The position numbers and the translations under genes were made by a program. The notes under the pieces are model-generated. The model had not been told where the DNA came from, did not search any database, and was given only the letters and a program-made list of their open reading frames with translations. Shown here piece after piece: positions 8,502 to 18,112 of a stretch of DNA of 62,242 bases. The stretch is from Actinomycetota bacterium (lineage in GTDB: Bacteria > Actinomycetota > Actinomycetes > Nanopelagicales > Nanopelagicaceae). The DNA lies in the NCBI GenBank assembly GCA_947371865.1, contig CANBRH010000003.1:1-62242 (forward strand), in the 5' to 3' direction. The stretch's first letter is position 1. Each line of letters opens with the position of its first letter.

Positions 8502-8610
8502 GTTTACTCTCCATTTCACGGGCGAGGCTACTAGTAATCATTCCTTTTCAAATCTCTTTTCACTAGAGTTTGCCCTGGAACATTGGCTCGATAGAAATTT
8601 TGGAGTTTTC

Positions 8611-11600
8611 GTGAAATATTGGAACAGCCCTGAAACCACATCCGTAAACCGTCAACCTATGCTCAATATCGAGCACCAGGATTCTTTGCTCTTACACGGC
8701 ACCTGGCGCTTCCAGTTATTGCACTCCCCTGACGAGCAACCTGGCGATACGTGGCAAAGCATCCCCGTTCCTGGGCTCTGGACGATGCAGCAAGACAATC
8801 CCGCATTTTGGGACAAGCCCATCTACACCAACGTGCAAATGCCATTCGAAGAACTGCCCCCCGATGTTCCCGCACTCAATCCGACCGGTATCTACCAGCG
8901 TGAGTTCACTGTCCCAGCCGCATGGTCAGGCAAGCGGATCGTGTTGCAACTCGGCGGTTTCGAATCAGTTGCCATTGTCTCCGTCAACGGCGTCGAAGTA
9001 GGAATGGCGAAAGATTCTCGTCTGGCATCAGATTTCGATATCACCAATGTGATCCATGAGAAGGGAAATCATCTCGAAATCAAGGTCGTGAAATGGTCTG
9101 ATGCAACTTTCGTGGAAGATCAAGATCAATGGTGGCACGGCGGCATAACCCGTTCCGTAAAAATCTTCGCCACTAACGATGTCTTCATCTCGCGCTTTTA
9201 TGCCACCCCTGGTTTGCTATCAGATAACAAGACCGGCACTCTGAAGATTCGCACCTTTCTCGCCTCAATCAAAGATGCCTCATTAGTGGGCTGGACAGTT
9301 ACCGCTTCACTGGGCGGTTCTTCACAGGCTGCCGCCAAGGAACGCTCTCATACCCTCGACACCCATGTCCGCCCTAACTGGACCGAAATCTCGGAAGAGC
9401 ATCGCAGAGTGGGCAGCAACTATTTCCACGGCGAATACTGGAATGGAAAGATTCCAACAGATGTTCTTTCAACCCTTAAAGAACTCGAACCACCGACACC
9501 AGGTTACGTAACTTTCGAACTCACTTTCCCCAGCATCCAAGCTTGGTCGGCTGAAAACCCCGTCCTTTATCCACTGACGATCCAACTCAAGAATCCCAAA
9601 GGCAAAGTTGTCGAATCTTTCGTTCAACAGATCGGCTTTCGGAGCGTGAAGGTCGTTGGACACGATCTTTTGGTCAATGGTCAACCGGTGATCATTTATG
9701 GAATGAATCGCCACGATTTTCATCCCCAAACTGGTCGGGTGCTCACCAAGGAAGACATCCGCAAAGATTTGCTCGAACTCAAGAAATTCAACTTCAATGC
9801 GGTTCGTACTTCACACTATCCAAATGACCCAGCACTTATCGATCTTTGTGACGAGCTGGGCTTTTATGTTGTCGGCGAAGCAAATCTAGAATCTCACGCT
9901 TTTCAAGACAGTTTGTGCAACGACCAGCGATATCTCAATGCATTTGTAGATCGAAATGCTCGCATGGTCGAGCGCGATATTCACCATGCCTCCGTCATTC
10001 TTTGGTCTTTGGGCAATGAATCTGGCCATGGCTTTAACCATGAAGCAGCCGCTGCATATGTACGCAGTTTCGATCCCAGCCGCCCTTTGCACTACGAAGG
10101 CGCTATTCGCGGCAACTGGACGAAGGGTCACTCGATTACCGATGTGGTCGTTCCCATGTATCCGTCCATCGCCGCCATCACTTCTTATGCAAAATCCAAG
10201 GAACTTGATCGGCCATTGATCATGTGCGAGTACTCCCATGCCATGGGTAATAGCAATGGCACTTTGGCCGAATATTGGGAAGCAATCCATAAGCTTCCTG
10301 GACTACAAGGTGGCTTCATCTGGGAATTTTGGGATCACGGAATCGAGCAACACATGCCCGATGGATCCAAACGTTCTGCCTACGGCGGAGATTTTGGTGA
10401 AACAAAACATGATGGCAATTTCTGCTGCGACGGCATGGTCTTTCCAAATCGCAAACCAAAACCCGCCATGTACGAATTCAAGACGATTGCGGCTCCGCTA
10501 GATTTTGCACCGGTCTCTCTTTCCAACGGCAAATTTTCGGTCTTCAACAAGAACTTCTTCGTTGACACCTCCACGTATGAAGTTCGATGGGAGGCATCAG
10601 CTAACGGCGATGTTTTTGCATCCGGGAAGGTAACTTTGCCCAAGGTGGGCCCAAGAAAGAAGTTCACCTTCACTATCCCTGCAAGTAAGTGGAAGAGTTC
10701 ATCTGCGCTTGGGGAACGATTCCTTACCTTCACGACATATAAGAAAATTGCCACGGCTTGGGCTCCGGCAAATACCGAAATCGGTTGGAGCCAATTTGCG
10801 CTTCCTTCTAAGGCGCTGGCAAAATCAAGACTGGCAAAAGAGAACAACCTGAAATCTATTATTGATAAGAATGGCGATATTCACTTGCCGCATGGCGTTG
10901 TCACTCCACAACTCACTCTCTTTCGTGCGCCAACCGACAATGATTGGATTGGTCATATCGCAACTCGTTGGTTCCGGTGGGGCCTAGACACTTTGAAGAA
11001 AAAGAGCGTGAAGGTCACCTACGGAGCTCAAGCCACCACAATTCGAACAACATGGGAAACCAGAACTGGTTTTGAAATCAAACACGTTCAGATCATCGAG
11101 CAAGTTGTCGGAGGACTTAGGATTTCCGAATCCGCCACACTACCCAAAGAACTCAATGACGTTGCCCGAGTCGGTACCGTGTTTGAGGTAGACAGTTCGC
11201 TTACTAAGCTGGATTACTTCGGTGCTGGTGAGCATGAAAGCTATCCAGACCGTAAAAAGGGCAAGATTGCGCATTACTCCTCCACCGTTTGGGATCAGTA
11301 CATCCCTTATGTGCGGCCACAGGAAAATGGCGGTCACAACGGCGTTCGTTGGTTTAGCCTCACGGGTTCAGATGGATCAGGTATCCAGATCAATTTGGCA
11401 CAGCCCTATCAGGTCAATGTCAGCCCATTTAGCACCGCTGATCTAGTCGCCGCATCCCACGATGTCGAACTTTCCCCAACTGGAAAGGTTGTTGTGACTA
11501 TTGATGCCGCCCATAGAGGGCTCGGAACTGCCTCGTGTGGCCCCGACACCATCTCTGCGTACATCATCAAATCCGGACTCCACAAATGGGAGTGGACACT

Positions 11601-11613
11601 CCAGACTCGATGA
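8611..11613 (+). CDS. lacZ: Beta-galactosidase, GH2 family
   Basis: A full-length 1000-residue LacZ-type enzyme hydrolysing lactose and other beta-galactosides. Domain order: jelly-roll sugar-binding domain, Ig-like domain, TIM barrel, second Ig-like domain, and the C-terminal small-chain domain (LFRAPTDNDW). Acid/base Glu is E470 in WSLGNESGHG and the nucleophile E540 in IMCEYSHAMGN. There is no signal peptide, so substrate must be imported, yet no sugar transporter lies nearby. The start is GTG with GGAG five bases upstream. First gene of lacZ-galT-galE-galK. Confidence 0.95.
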   Translation: MKYWNSPETTSVNRQPMLNIEHQDSLLLHGTWRFQLLHSPDEQPGDTWQSIPVPGLWTMQQDNPAFWDKPIYTNVQMPFEELPPDVPALNPTGIYQREFTVPAAWSGKRIVLQLGGFESVAIVSVNGVEVGMAKDSRLASDFDITNVIHEKGNHLEIKVVKWSDATFVEDQDQWWHGGITRSVKIFATNDVFISRFYATPGLLSDNKTGTLKIRTFLASIKDASLVGWTVTASLGGSSQAAAKERSHTLDTHVRPNWTEISEEHRRVGSNYFHGEYWNGKIPTDVLSTLKELEPPTPGYVTFELTFPSIQAWSAENPVLYPLTIQLKNPKGKVVESFVQQIGFRSVKVVGHDLLVNGQPVIIYGMNRHDFHPQTGRVLTKEDIRKDLLELKKFNFNAVRTSHYPNDPALIDLCDELGFYVVGEANLESHAFQDSLCNDQRYLNAFVDRNARMVERDIHHASVILWSLGNESGHGFNHEAAAAYVRSFDPSRPLHYEGAIRGNWTKGHSITDVVVPMYPSIAAITSYAKSKELDRPLIMCEYSHAMGNSNGTLAEYWEAIHKLPGLQGGFIWEFWDHGIEQHMPDGSKRSAYGGDFGETKHDGNFCCDGMVFPNRKPKPAMYEFKTIAAPLDFAPVSLSNGKFSVFNKNFFVDTSTYEVRWEASANGDVFASGKVTLPKVGPRKKFTFTIPASKWKSSSALGERFLTFTTYKKIATAWAPANTEIGWSQFALPSKALAKSRLAKENNLKSIIDKNGDIHLPHGVVTPQLTLFRAPTDNDWIGHIATRWFRWGLDTLKKKSVKVTYGAQATTIRTTWETRTGFEIKHVQIIEQVVGGLRISESATLPKELNDVARVGTVFEVDSSLTKLDYFGAGEHESYPDRKKGKIAHYSSTVWDQYIPYVRPQENGGHNGVRWFSLTGSDGSGIQINLAQPYQVNVSPFSTADLVAASHDVELSPTGKVVVTIDAAHRGLGTASCGPDTISAYIIKSGLHKWEWTLQTR

Positions 11614-11662
11614 ATTTCCTGAAGGCAAAGCTCTCTTCGCGCCCAACTATAAGATTGGCCCT

Positions 11663-12784
11663 GTGACTAGCGAAAAAACTCTCCCCTTAGAAGCCGAGGT
11701 TCTACGAAGCGAACTGAAGATGGCCGACGGGAGAAAGATTCGGTATTACGACTCCCAGGGTCAGACGAGAAATGCCGCTGATCGCCGACCAGCTGATGAT
11801 CAGCCGGCAATCGGAGAGATGCGATTAGACCTGCTTACCAATGAGTGGGTCGCCATTGCAGCCCATCGCCAGGGTCGCACTTTTCTTCCACCGAAAGAAC
11901 TATGCCCCCTCTGCCCGACCACCGGTGAAATGTTGAGCGAGATTCCAGATAGTGATTATGAGGTTGTCGTCTTTGACAATCGCTTTCCTTCTCTCAAATC
12001 TCCTGAAAGTGGCTGGACCCTTCCCGAAGAGGATGGAATCAATACCAAAATCCCGACCGCTGCCGGTATTTGTGAAGTTGTTTGTTTTACCGCAGATCAC
12101 GGCACCTCTTTTGGCCAACTTTCACTTCGACAAATTCGCACCGTTCTAGAAGCTTGGCGAGACCGAACTCGCGAACTCTCCCAGTTAGATTTTGTCCAAC
12201 AGGTTTTCCCTTTTGAAAATCGCGGAGAAGAAATTGGCGTCACCTTGGCACATCCGCATGGGCAAATCTATGCCTACTCGTACCTCACGCCCCGTACTGA
12301 AAAAATGTTGGCGTCGGCAAAGAAATATTTTGCTCGACATGGGCGAGTCCTCCTCGATGACGTCATTAAGCGCGAGATCCAAGACCAACTTCGCATCATC
12401 GCTCAGAACGACCATTGGATCGCCTACGTTCCTTTTGCTTCTCGGTATCCCTTTGAGATTCACGTAGCCCCTCTTGTTGGTGTACCCGATCTCGCCGCAC
12501 TCTCCACCGAAGCTGCCGATGCCTTCCCGGAAATTGCCCACGAAGTTCTGGCCCGCTTAGATGGCGTCTTCAACATCCCCATGGCCTACATTGCCGCCTG
12601 GCACCAAGCCCCAGTCCGAGATGGACGAGATGTCATGCGTTTGCATTGGCAGATCACCAGCATTAGACGTGCGCCTGGAAAATTGAAATATCTTGCAGGA
12701 TCTGAATCTGCCATGGGCGCATTTATTATGGATATGAAACCAGAACAATCAGCCGCACAAATGAGAGAAGTGACAATCCAATGA
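11663..12784 (+). CDS. galT: Galactose-1-phosphate uridylyltransferase
   Basis: Leloir-pathway enzyme transferring UMP from UDP-glucose to galactose-1-phosphate. It has the HIT-superfamily signature HPHGQIYAYSY with the nucleophilic His, the Zn-type CPLCP near the N terminus, the recognisable DLLTNEWVAIAAHRQGRT block and a C-terminal HVAPL / LHWQI pair. The start is uncertain. The GTG used here sits 20 codons before MADGRKIRYYD; an ATG at 11720 is also plausible and would remove those residues. Neither has a strong ribosome-binding site. It begins 49 bp after lacZ and overlaps galE by 4 bp. Confidence 0.92.
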   Translation: MTSEKTLPLEAEVLRSELKMADGRKIRYYDSQGQTRNAADRRPADDQPAIGEMRLDLLTNEWVAIAAHRQGRTFLPPKELCPLCPTTGEMLSEIPDSDYEVVVFDNRFPSLKSPESGWTLPEEDGINTKIPTAAGICEVVCFTADHGTSFGQLSLRQIRTVLEAWRDRTRELSQLDFVQQVFPFENRGEEIGVTLAHPHGQIYAYSYLTPRTEKMLASAKKYFARHGRVLLDDVIKREIQDQLRIIAQNDHWIAYVPFASRYPFEIHVAPLVGVPDLAALSTEAADAFPEIAHEVLARLDGVFNIPMAYIAAWHQAPVRDGRDVMRLHWQITSIRRAPGKLKYLAGSESAMGAFIMDMKPEQSAAQMREVTIQ

Positions 12785-13737
12785 AAGTACTAGTTACGGG
12801 CGGTGCGGGCTATATCGGTGGTACCGCAGTTTCAATGTTGCTGGATGCAGGATATTCCGTGAATGTGCTGGATGATTGCAGCACTGGGCATGCAGACAGC
12901 GTCGACCCGCGCGCAACTTTTTTTAACGAATCGCTCCTCAATGCCAGCGCAGTTCATAATGCCGTGGCAGGCGTGGACGCAGTTTTACACTTCTCGGCCA
13001 AGTCGCTCGTAGGAGAATCGGTCTCCAAACCAGATATCTATTGGGAAACAAACGTTTCCGGCACTCGCATTCTCTTAGATGCCATGCACAGTGCAAGTAT
13101 CAAGAAAATAGTCTTCTCTTCGACCGCTGCTACATATGGCGAGCCTAAAGAAATTCCTATTACTGAAGAATCCATCACCAATCCCACAAATCCCTACGGT
13201 GCTTCCAAACTTGCGGTGGATTACATGATTACCGCCCAAGCGCATGCATATGGTTTAGCCGCCATTAGTTTGCGCTATTTCAACGTAGCTGGAGCTCTCA
13301 AAACTTCTCGTGGCTGGCAAACTGAGCGTCATAACCCCGAAACCCATCTCATTCCCAATGTATTACGAGCCACCCCTGAAAACCCACTCAAAGTCTTCGG
13401 TGAAGATTGGCCTACCGCCGACGGCACCTGCATTCGAGATTACGTTCACGTCGTTGATTTAATTCGTGCCCATATCAGCGCTCTGGATGTAGCAACCCCC
13501 TCTACCCACGAGATCATTAACCTCGGAAGTGGTGGCGGTTATTCAGTGAAAGAAGTTATCGCCTCTGCCGAAAAATCCTTGGGACGATCTGTCCCTTACC
13601 TCAGCGCACCGCGCCGAGCCGGAGACCCAGCTGTTCTGATCGCCGATATTTCCAAGGCTTCCAGATTGCTCTCCTGGAAACCAGAGTTAGATCTGGATGC
13701 GATGGTTTCCGATGCTTGGAAATCATTCAGTGAGTAG
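12781..13737 (+). CDS. galE: UDP-glucose 4-epimerase
   Basis: SDR-family NAD-dependent epimerase of 318 residues that regenerates UDP-glucose from UDP-galactose. It has the N-terminal nucleotide motif TGGAGYIGG, the catalytic Ser-Thr region FSSTAATYGE, the YxxxK pair Y139/K143 in YGASK, and RYFNVAGA. The ATG overlaps the galT stop (ATGA) and its 3' end overlaps galK, so lacZ-galT-galE-galK looks like one transcript. Confidence 0.95.
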   Translation: MKVLVTGGAGYIGGTAVSMLLDAGYSVNVLDDCSTGHADSVDPRATFFNESLLNASAVHNAVAGVDAVLHFSAKSLVGESVSKPDIYWETNVSGTRILLDAMHSASIKKIVFSSTAATYGEPKEIPITEESITNPTNPYGASKLAVDYMITAQAHAYGLAAISLRYFNVAGALKTSRGWQTERHNPETHLIPNVLRATPENPLKVFGEDWPTADGTCIRDYVHVVDLIRAHISALDVATPSTHEIINLGSGGGYSVKEVIASAEKSLGRSVPYLSAPRRAGDPAVLIADISKASRLLSWKPELDLDAMVSDAWKSFSE

Positions 13738-14899
13738 CCTGCAATCCACTTCGGTTGATATCCGAGTCGAATTTGAACGAGTCCACGGCCACAAACCTGA
13801 TGTAGTCGCACAAGCACCTGGGCGAGTCAACCTCATTGGTGAGCACATTGATTACAGCGAAGGATTTGTTCTACCTTTTGCTATCAAGGATGTCACCACA
13901 GTTGCTATTGGCAAGCGCGCGGATCGAACCCTCACCGTGGCTTCAGTACAACGCCCTAAAGACAAGTATGTAACAACGCTCGATAATCTTTCTCCCCTCA
14001 CTGGTGAGCCCTGGTCTCGCTACGTACTGGGCGTACTTTGGGCAATACCCCATCACCTGGAATTAACTGGCTTGGATATTTTGATAGATGGCCGAGTGCC
14101 TCTGGGGGCAGGTCTTTCCTCAAGTGCGGCTCTGGAATGCTCTGTCGCAACCGCGCTAAATCACCTCTTTGATCTCCAGATAAATCTAGAAGATCTTGCG
14201 CGTCTAACCCAGAAGGCTGAAAATATTTATGTTGGAGTTCCATGCGGAATTATGGATCAATCTATTTCCCTCATGGGCAAAGCCGGCGCTGCGCTACTTC
14301 TGGATTGTCGAGATTTACATACTGAAGAGATTCCATTTGAAATCGCCTCCGAAAACCTCGAACTCCTGATCATCGATTCCCAAGCGCACCATTCACTTGT
14401 CGATGGTGGTTACGCCGAACGACGCGCCTCGTGCGAGCGCGCTGTCGGTCAACTCGGTATCCCTTCCCTTCGAGACATAAGCGTTGCTGAACTCTTCGAA
14501 CAAGGTCAATCCCTCGACGAGTTAACTTTCAAACGCGCCAAACATGCAGTTACAGAAATGAAACGCGTACTGGATGCAGTAACTGCGTTACGAAATAGAG
14601 ATTTTTCTACGTTGGGAAGGCTGCTCAATGAATCTCATGCATCGCTGCGTGACGATTACACAGTCTCCTGTGTCGAATTAGATCTGGCAGTTGACACCGC
14701 AATCGCCGAAGGAGCCTTAGGCGCACGGATGGTTGGCGGCGGATTTGGTGGCAGTGCCATCGCCTTGATTTCGGCCGATTCGGTGGGCCGAGTTAAATCT
14801 GCAATCACCAGCGCTTTTGCCGCTCAGAATTTTAAGGCACCTAGATTTTTCACTTCGCTTCCCAGCGATGGGGCGAAAGTTATTACTGAACTGGAGTGA
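13730..14899 (+). CDS. galK: Galactokinase
   Basis: GHMP kinase of 389 residues phosphorylating alpha-D-galactose at C1. Galactose signature: GRVNLIGEHIDYSEGFVLPFAI. ATP loop: PLGAGLSSSAALE. C-terminal glycine motif: GARMVGGGFGGSAIAL. The GTG start lies inside the galE 3' end (8-bp overlap) with GGAA upstream, and fits the family length. The 3' end overlaps the convergent ACT-domain gene by 17 bp. Confidence 0.94.
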   Translation: MSSLQSTSVDIRVEFERVHGHKPDVVAQAPGRVNLIGEHIDYSEGFVLPFAIKDVTTVAIGKRADRTLTVASVQRPKDKYVTTLDNLSPLTGEPWSRYVLGVLWAIPHHLELTGLDILIDGRVPLGAGLSSSAALECSVATALNHLFDLQINLEDLARLTQKAENIYVGVPCGIMDQSISLMGKAGAALLLDCRDLHTEEIPFEIASENLELLIIDSQAHHSLVDGGYAERRASCERAVGQLGIPSLRDISVAELFEQGQSLDELTFKRAKHAVTEMKRVLDAVTALRNRDFSTLGRLLNESHASLRDDYTVSCVELDLAVDTAIAEGALGARMVGGGFGGSAIALISADSVGRVKSAITSAFAAQNFKAPRFFTSLPSDGAKVITELE

Positions 14900-15122
14900 C
14901 TGTAAGGACTTCCACGCCACCAATGGAGTTCAGGACTTCCAGGAGATCGGTGGGGTCCGAGCCTGGTACTGCGACTGTAATGTCATCAATTCCGCGACCC
15001 TCTTCGCTGCGCAAAACCACCAGGCTACGGATATCGCCGCCAGCAAAACCAATGGCAGAGGCAACTGCTCCGAGTGAACCTGGTCGGTCAGGGAGCGCGA
15101 TTTGAATCTTAAACAAGGCCAT
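14883..15122 (-). CDS. Small ACT-domain protein
   Basis: A 79-residue stand-alone ACT domain: FKIQIALPDRPGSLGAVASAIGFAGGDIRSLVV shows the beta-alpha-beta ligand site with the DRPG turn. ACT domains bind amino acids or other small ligands and usually regulate enzymes allosterically as dimers. No partner enzyme is fused or adjacent, so the ligand is unknown. The 3' end lies inside galK. Confidence 0.85.
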   Translation of the reverse strand: MALFKIQIALPDRPGSLGAVASAIGFAGGDIRSLVVLRSEEGRGIDDITVAVPGSDPTDLLEVLNSIGGVEVLTVTPVQ

Positions 15123-15181
15123 AGGTCAGACAATACACGGCAGGTAGTTACGGAGTTGTTACGGGTAGGTATCGATAAAAA

Positions 15182-16078
15182 CTAAAGTTGGACGATATTG
15201 CTTCCGGCAATTGCCACCTTGATTTTTGCCAGCGGTGCTGGAGCAGGTCCTGCAACGACCGCAGCTCCTTTGTTGGGGTCATACGCTGCCCCGTGGCAAG
15301 GGCACTCGATCAAATGAGATGAGGCCGAATAACTAACAATGCAGCCTTGGTGAGTACAAACCGCAGAATAAGCAAAGACGCCGGCTTTAGTTCGGAAAAG
15401 AATCGCGCCATTTCCATCTGCCGCTTGGAAATTCTTGGTCGATCCGACTGGGAAATCGGCCAATTTTACGATGGGGGTGCCTGATACCGGCAGAACCACT
15501 TTCTTCTTCAGGGTGCCGCCTATGAATGCGCCCGCCACCGCGGCTACGCCCACACCAAGCAGGCGCATAACTTCACGGCGATCAGTCACATCAGGAATGA
15601 TCCGCGAATCGCGCAAAGAACCCCGTTGGCCAGATTTGCCCGATTTTTGGTGAAGCGAAAGAAGCAAAACCAACCAAAGCACGGCATATGCGCTATCGCT
15701 ACCGAGAAAATAAGGATGAACTGACCACGAGGCCGAGAGCCAGAGGCCGATAGACATGGTAAAACCACCAAAAGCAGCCAATGAGAGCGCGACTCCGGTG
15801 AGCACGGCGATGCCAATGGCGAACTCGCTGAGCATCACAAACCAACCCACCAAGGTGGCATGCTCGATGAGGTGACGGAGAAAGAAGGAAATTGGAGAGG
15901 AATTTAAATAACCGGTGAGTTGGGTCCCGATGTAATGACTGGATCCGGGGCTGAGAAATCCGGTGTCGGTGGCTTTGTTCCATCCCGCGAATATCCAGGT
16001 GGCTCCGAGCCAGAGGCGTAATAAAGAAGTAGCGATCGGGTGAGAACTCCACGAGCGAGCTACATAGGACCTGGCCAC
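15182..16078 (-). CDS. DoxX-type membrane domain fused to Rieske [2Fe-2S] domain
   Basis: A 298-residue membrane protein. Residues about 15-140 form four hydrophobic segments of the DoxX/DoxD (thiosulfate:quinone oxidoreductase-like) type with the LGATWIFAGWNK motif. A twin-arginine segment follows (DRREVMRLLGVGVAAVAGAFIGG, RR at 167-168), then a Rieske domain. Cluster ligands are C241-T-H243 and C259-P-C-H262. C246 and C261 are placed for the stabilising disulfide found in bc1- and arsenite-oxidase-type Rieske proteins. Rieske centres pass electrons, often to or from quinones. The fusion suggests an electron-transfer module on the outer face of the membrane, but donor and acceptor are unknown. 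Confidence 0.87.
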   Translation of the reverse strand: MARSYVARSWSSHPIATSLLRLWLGATWIFAGWNKATDTGFLSPGSSHYIGTQLTGYLNSSPISFFLRHLIEHATLVGWFVMLSEFAIGIAVLTGVALSLAAFGGFTMSIGLWLSASWSVHPYFLGSDSAYAVLWLVLLLSLHQKSGKSGQRGSLRDSRIIPDVTDRREVMRLLGVGVAAVAGAFIGGTLKKKVVLPVSGTPIVKLADFPVGSTKNFQAADGNGAILFRTKAGVFAYSAVCTHQGCIVSYSASSHLIECPCHGAAYDPNKGAAVVAGPAPAPLAKIKVAIAGSNIVQL

Positions 16079-16127
16079 GTGCTTACCGCCTATCGCGAGA
16101 AACCTGCCTTTTTACATCTACAAAAGA

Positions 16128-16203
16128 TGGCTCCCTGACTTGGACTCGAACCAAGAACCTGCCGATTAACAGTCGGCTGCTCTGCCAATTGAGCTATCAG
16201 GGA
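16128..16203 (-). tRNA. tRNA-Asn (GTT)
   Basis: The acceptor TCCCTGA pairs perfectly with TCAGGGA, followed by G and an encoded CCA. The anticodon loop ACTGTTAAT carries GTT, and the T loop is TTCGAGT. Single gene, not in an array. Confidence 0.96.
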
Positions 16204-16275
16204 ATATCTATTAATTCAGATGCGAACTCTAGCGAATCGGTGGAAATAAAGAAAAACGAGAAAAAGTCGATTTTT

Positions 16276-18099
16276 TCAGCCTACATCTCCCAGTGCCAGG
16301 TCCTTTTGAACTCGGCGTAGCGCCTCCATAGCCACTAAATGGCCAAAGACCTCGCCATACCTTGCTTCCTCCTCCAACGGATTGATCCGCTGCAAGGTGG
16401 ACTTAATTTCGGCAATGGAACGTCCCAAAGCGAGCTCTCGCAGTTTTGCAAAGATGCTGGTGATGTAGCGATCTGAAATTTCGCGGTCCGTTCGGACTGG
16501 TTCGACCGTTAATTCGGTAATCAAAGATTTGAGCGCCTCGTCATCAGTTGCCGCCAGAAGTTGATTGATATTCACATCAGGCTTGCTATCAATGAGTTGG
16601 CGCACGGCTGAATACGGGGCGTAGGTGAAAGCTTCAGCTTCCAAATCTTTCCAAGCAGAGAGCATCTCTGGAACCTGCAGCCGAATTTTCAGAACTTCGC
16701 GTTCGAGCATCAAAATCGGATCGGTTGCATTTGCGCGAGGGCGCAGAACCGAGTCGGATGCTCGTGCTGGCGAAGAGATAGCTCTAATCGCGGCGCTAAC
16801 AGTGTCGACTTCCATTCCTAACCAACCAGCAACCAGGCGCGCATACTCTGGTCGAAGCGAGGCGTCCCGGATCTTTCCGATAAGTGGCGTGACTTGGTTG
16901 AGCGCTGAAACTCGGCCTTCGGCCGTTCGGACATCGTATTGATTAATAACGCTCTTCATTGCAAATTCAAAGAGCGGAACTCGCCGCGCTATGAGATCCC
17001 GAACCGATTGGTCGCCACTTGCTTGACGGAGTTCGCACGGATCCATTCCATTCGGCTCGACAGCTACAAAAGTTTGCGCAACAAATTTTTGATCATCATC
17101 AAATGCCCGCAGCGCCGCCTTCTGTCCGGCTGCGTCACCATCAAAAGTAAAGATAACCTCGCCACGAAAAGCATCATCATCCATAAGTAGCCTTCGGATA
17201 ATGCGAATATGGTCATCACCGAAGGCCGTGCCACATGTCGCTACGGCGGTAGTGATGCCAGCAAGGTGAGCAGCCATGACATCGGTATAACCTTCAACGA
17301 TGACTACTTGGCGCTTTTTTGCGATTTCTTTCTTGGCTAAATCCAACCCATACAGAATCTGACTCTTCTTATAAATTTGTGTCTCCGCGGTGTTGAGATA
17401 TTTCGGCCCTTGATCAACATCATCGCCAGCCAATTTACGGGCGCCAAACCCAACAACATCTCCCGAGATATCCCGAATGGGCCACATCAACCTGTTTCGA
17501 AATCTATCGATTGGTCCGCGAGTACCTTCTTTGGAAAGCCCAGCTAGCGAGAGTTCAAGATCTGAAAATCCTTTTCCGCGCAGAACTTTGTAAAGGGCAT
17601 CCCATTCATCCGGTGCATATCCGACTCCAAAGTGGTCAGCCGAAGCCTTATCAAATCCACGACCTGCCAGGAAATCACGGCCAATGTGTGCTGGTCCGGG
17701 CAGCAACAACGCCACACGGTAAAACTCCATAGCGGCGGTATTCGCAGCAACCAAACGAGATCGACTAACTCCCGTAGTCGGCGAAGAACCCGCGCCGTCG
17801 TAGCGCAATGTGTATCCGATGCGCTCGGCCAGTCGCTCGACCGTTTCGGAGAAAGTTAAATGTTCAAGTTTCATAAGAAAGGCGATGACGTCACCGCCTT
17901 GTTGGCAACCAAAGCAATGGAAATAACCTTTGCTTGGTGTCACGTGAAAGGAAGGGCTCTTTTCATCGTGGAAAGGGCAAAGGCCTTTCTTTTGCCCACC
18001 GCCGGCGTTCTTCAGTTGAACGAAATCTCCCACGACATCATCGATGGGTGAATGCTCGCGAACGTAAGTTACATCTTCATCTCGTATGCGCCCGGACAT
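16276..18099 (-). CDS. dnaG: DNA primase
   Basis: A 607-residue primase that makes RNA primers at the replication fork. It has an N-terminal zinc finger (CPFHDEKSPSFHV...YFHCFGC), the TOPRIM core (VVIVEGYTDVMA, then FTFDGDAAGQKAA) and a C-terminal DnaB-interaction region. ATG is preceded by TAGAAT seven bases upstream and no Shine-Dalgarno, which indicates a leaderless transcript from a promoter inside the end of dgt. It is 10 bp downstream of dgt on the same strand. Confidence 0.96.
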   Translation of the reverse strand: MSGRIRDEDVTYVREHSPIDDVVGDFVQLKNAGGGQKKGLCPFHDEKSPSFHVTPSKGYFHCFGCQQGGDVIAFLMKLEHLTFSETVERLAERIGYTLRYDGAGSSPTTGVSRSRLVAANTAAMEFYRVALLLPGPAHIGRDFLAGRGFDKASADHFGVGYAPDEWDALYKVLRGKGFSDLELSLAGLSKEGTRGPIDRFRNRLMWPIRDISGDVVGFGARKLAGDDVDQGPKYLNTAETQIYKKSQILYGLDLAKKEIAKKRQVVIVEGYTDVMAAHLAGITTAVATCGTAFGDDHIRIIRRLLMDDDAFRGEVIFTFDGDAAGQKAALRAFDDDQKFVAQTFVAVEPNGMDPCELRQASGDQSVRDLIARRVPLFEFAMKSVINQYDVRTAEGRVSALNQVTPLIGKIRDASLRPEYARLVAGWLGMEVDTVSAAIRAISSPARASDSVLRPRANATDPILMLEREVLKIRLQVPEMLSAWKDLEAEAFTYAPYSAVRQLIDSKPDVNINQLLAATDDEALKSLITELTVEPVRTDREISDRYITSIFAKLRELALGRSIAEIKSTLQRINPLEEEARYGEVFGHLVAMEALRRVQKDLALGDVG

Positions 18100-18106
18100 G
18101 TCTCTA

Positions 18107-18112
18107 ATTCTA
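18107..18112 (-). promoter_or_regulatory. -10 element of leaderless dnaG transcript
   Basis: TAGAAT on the minus strand, seven bases before the dnaG ATG. It overlaps the dgt stop codon. Confidence 0.55.
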
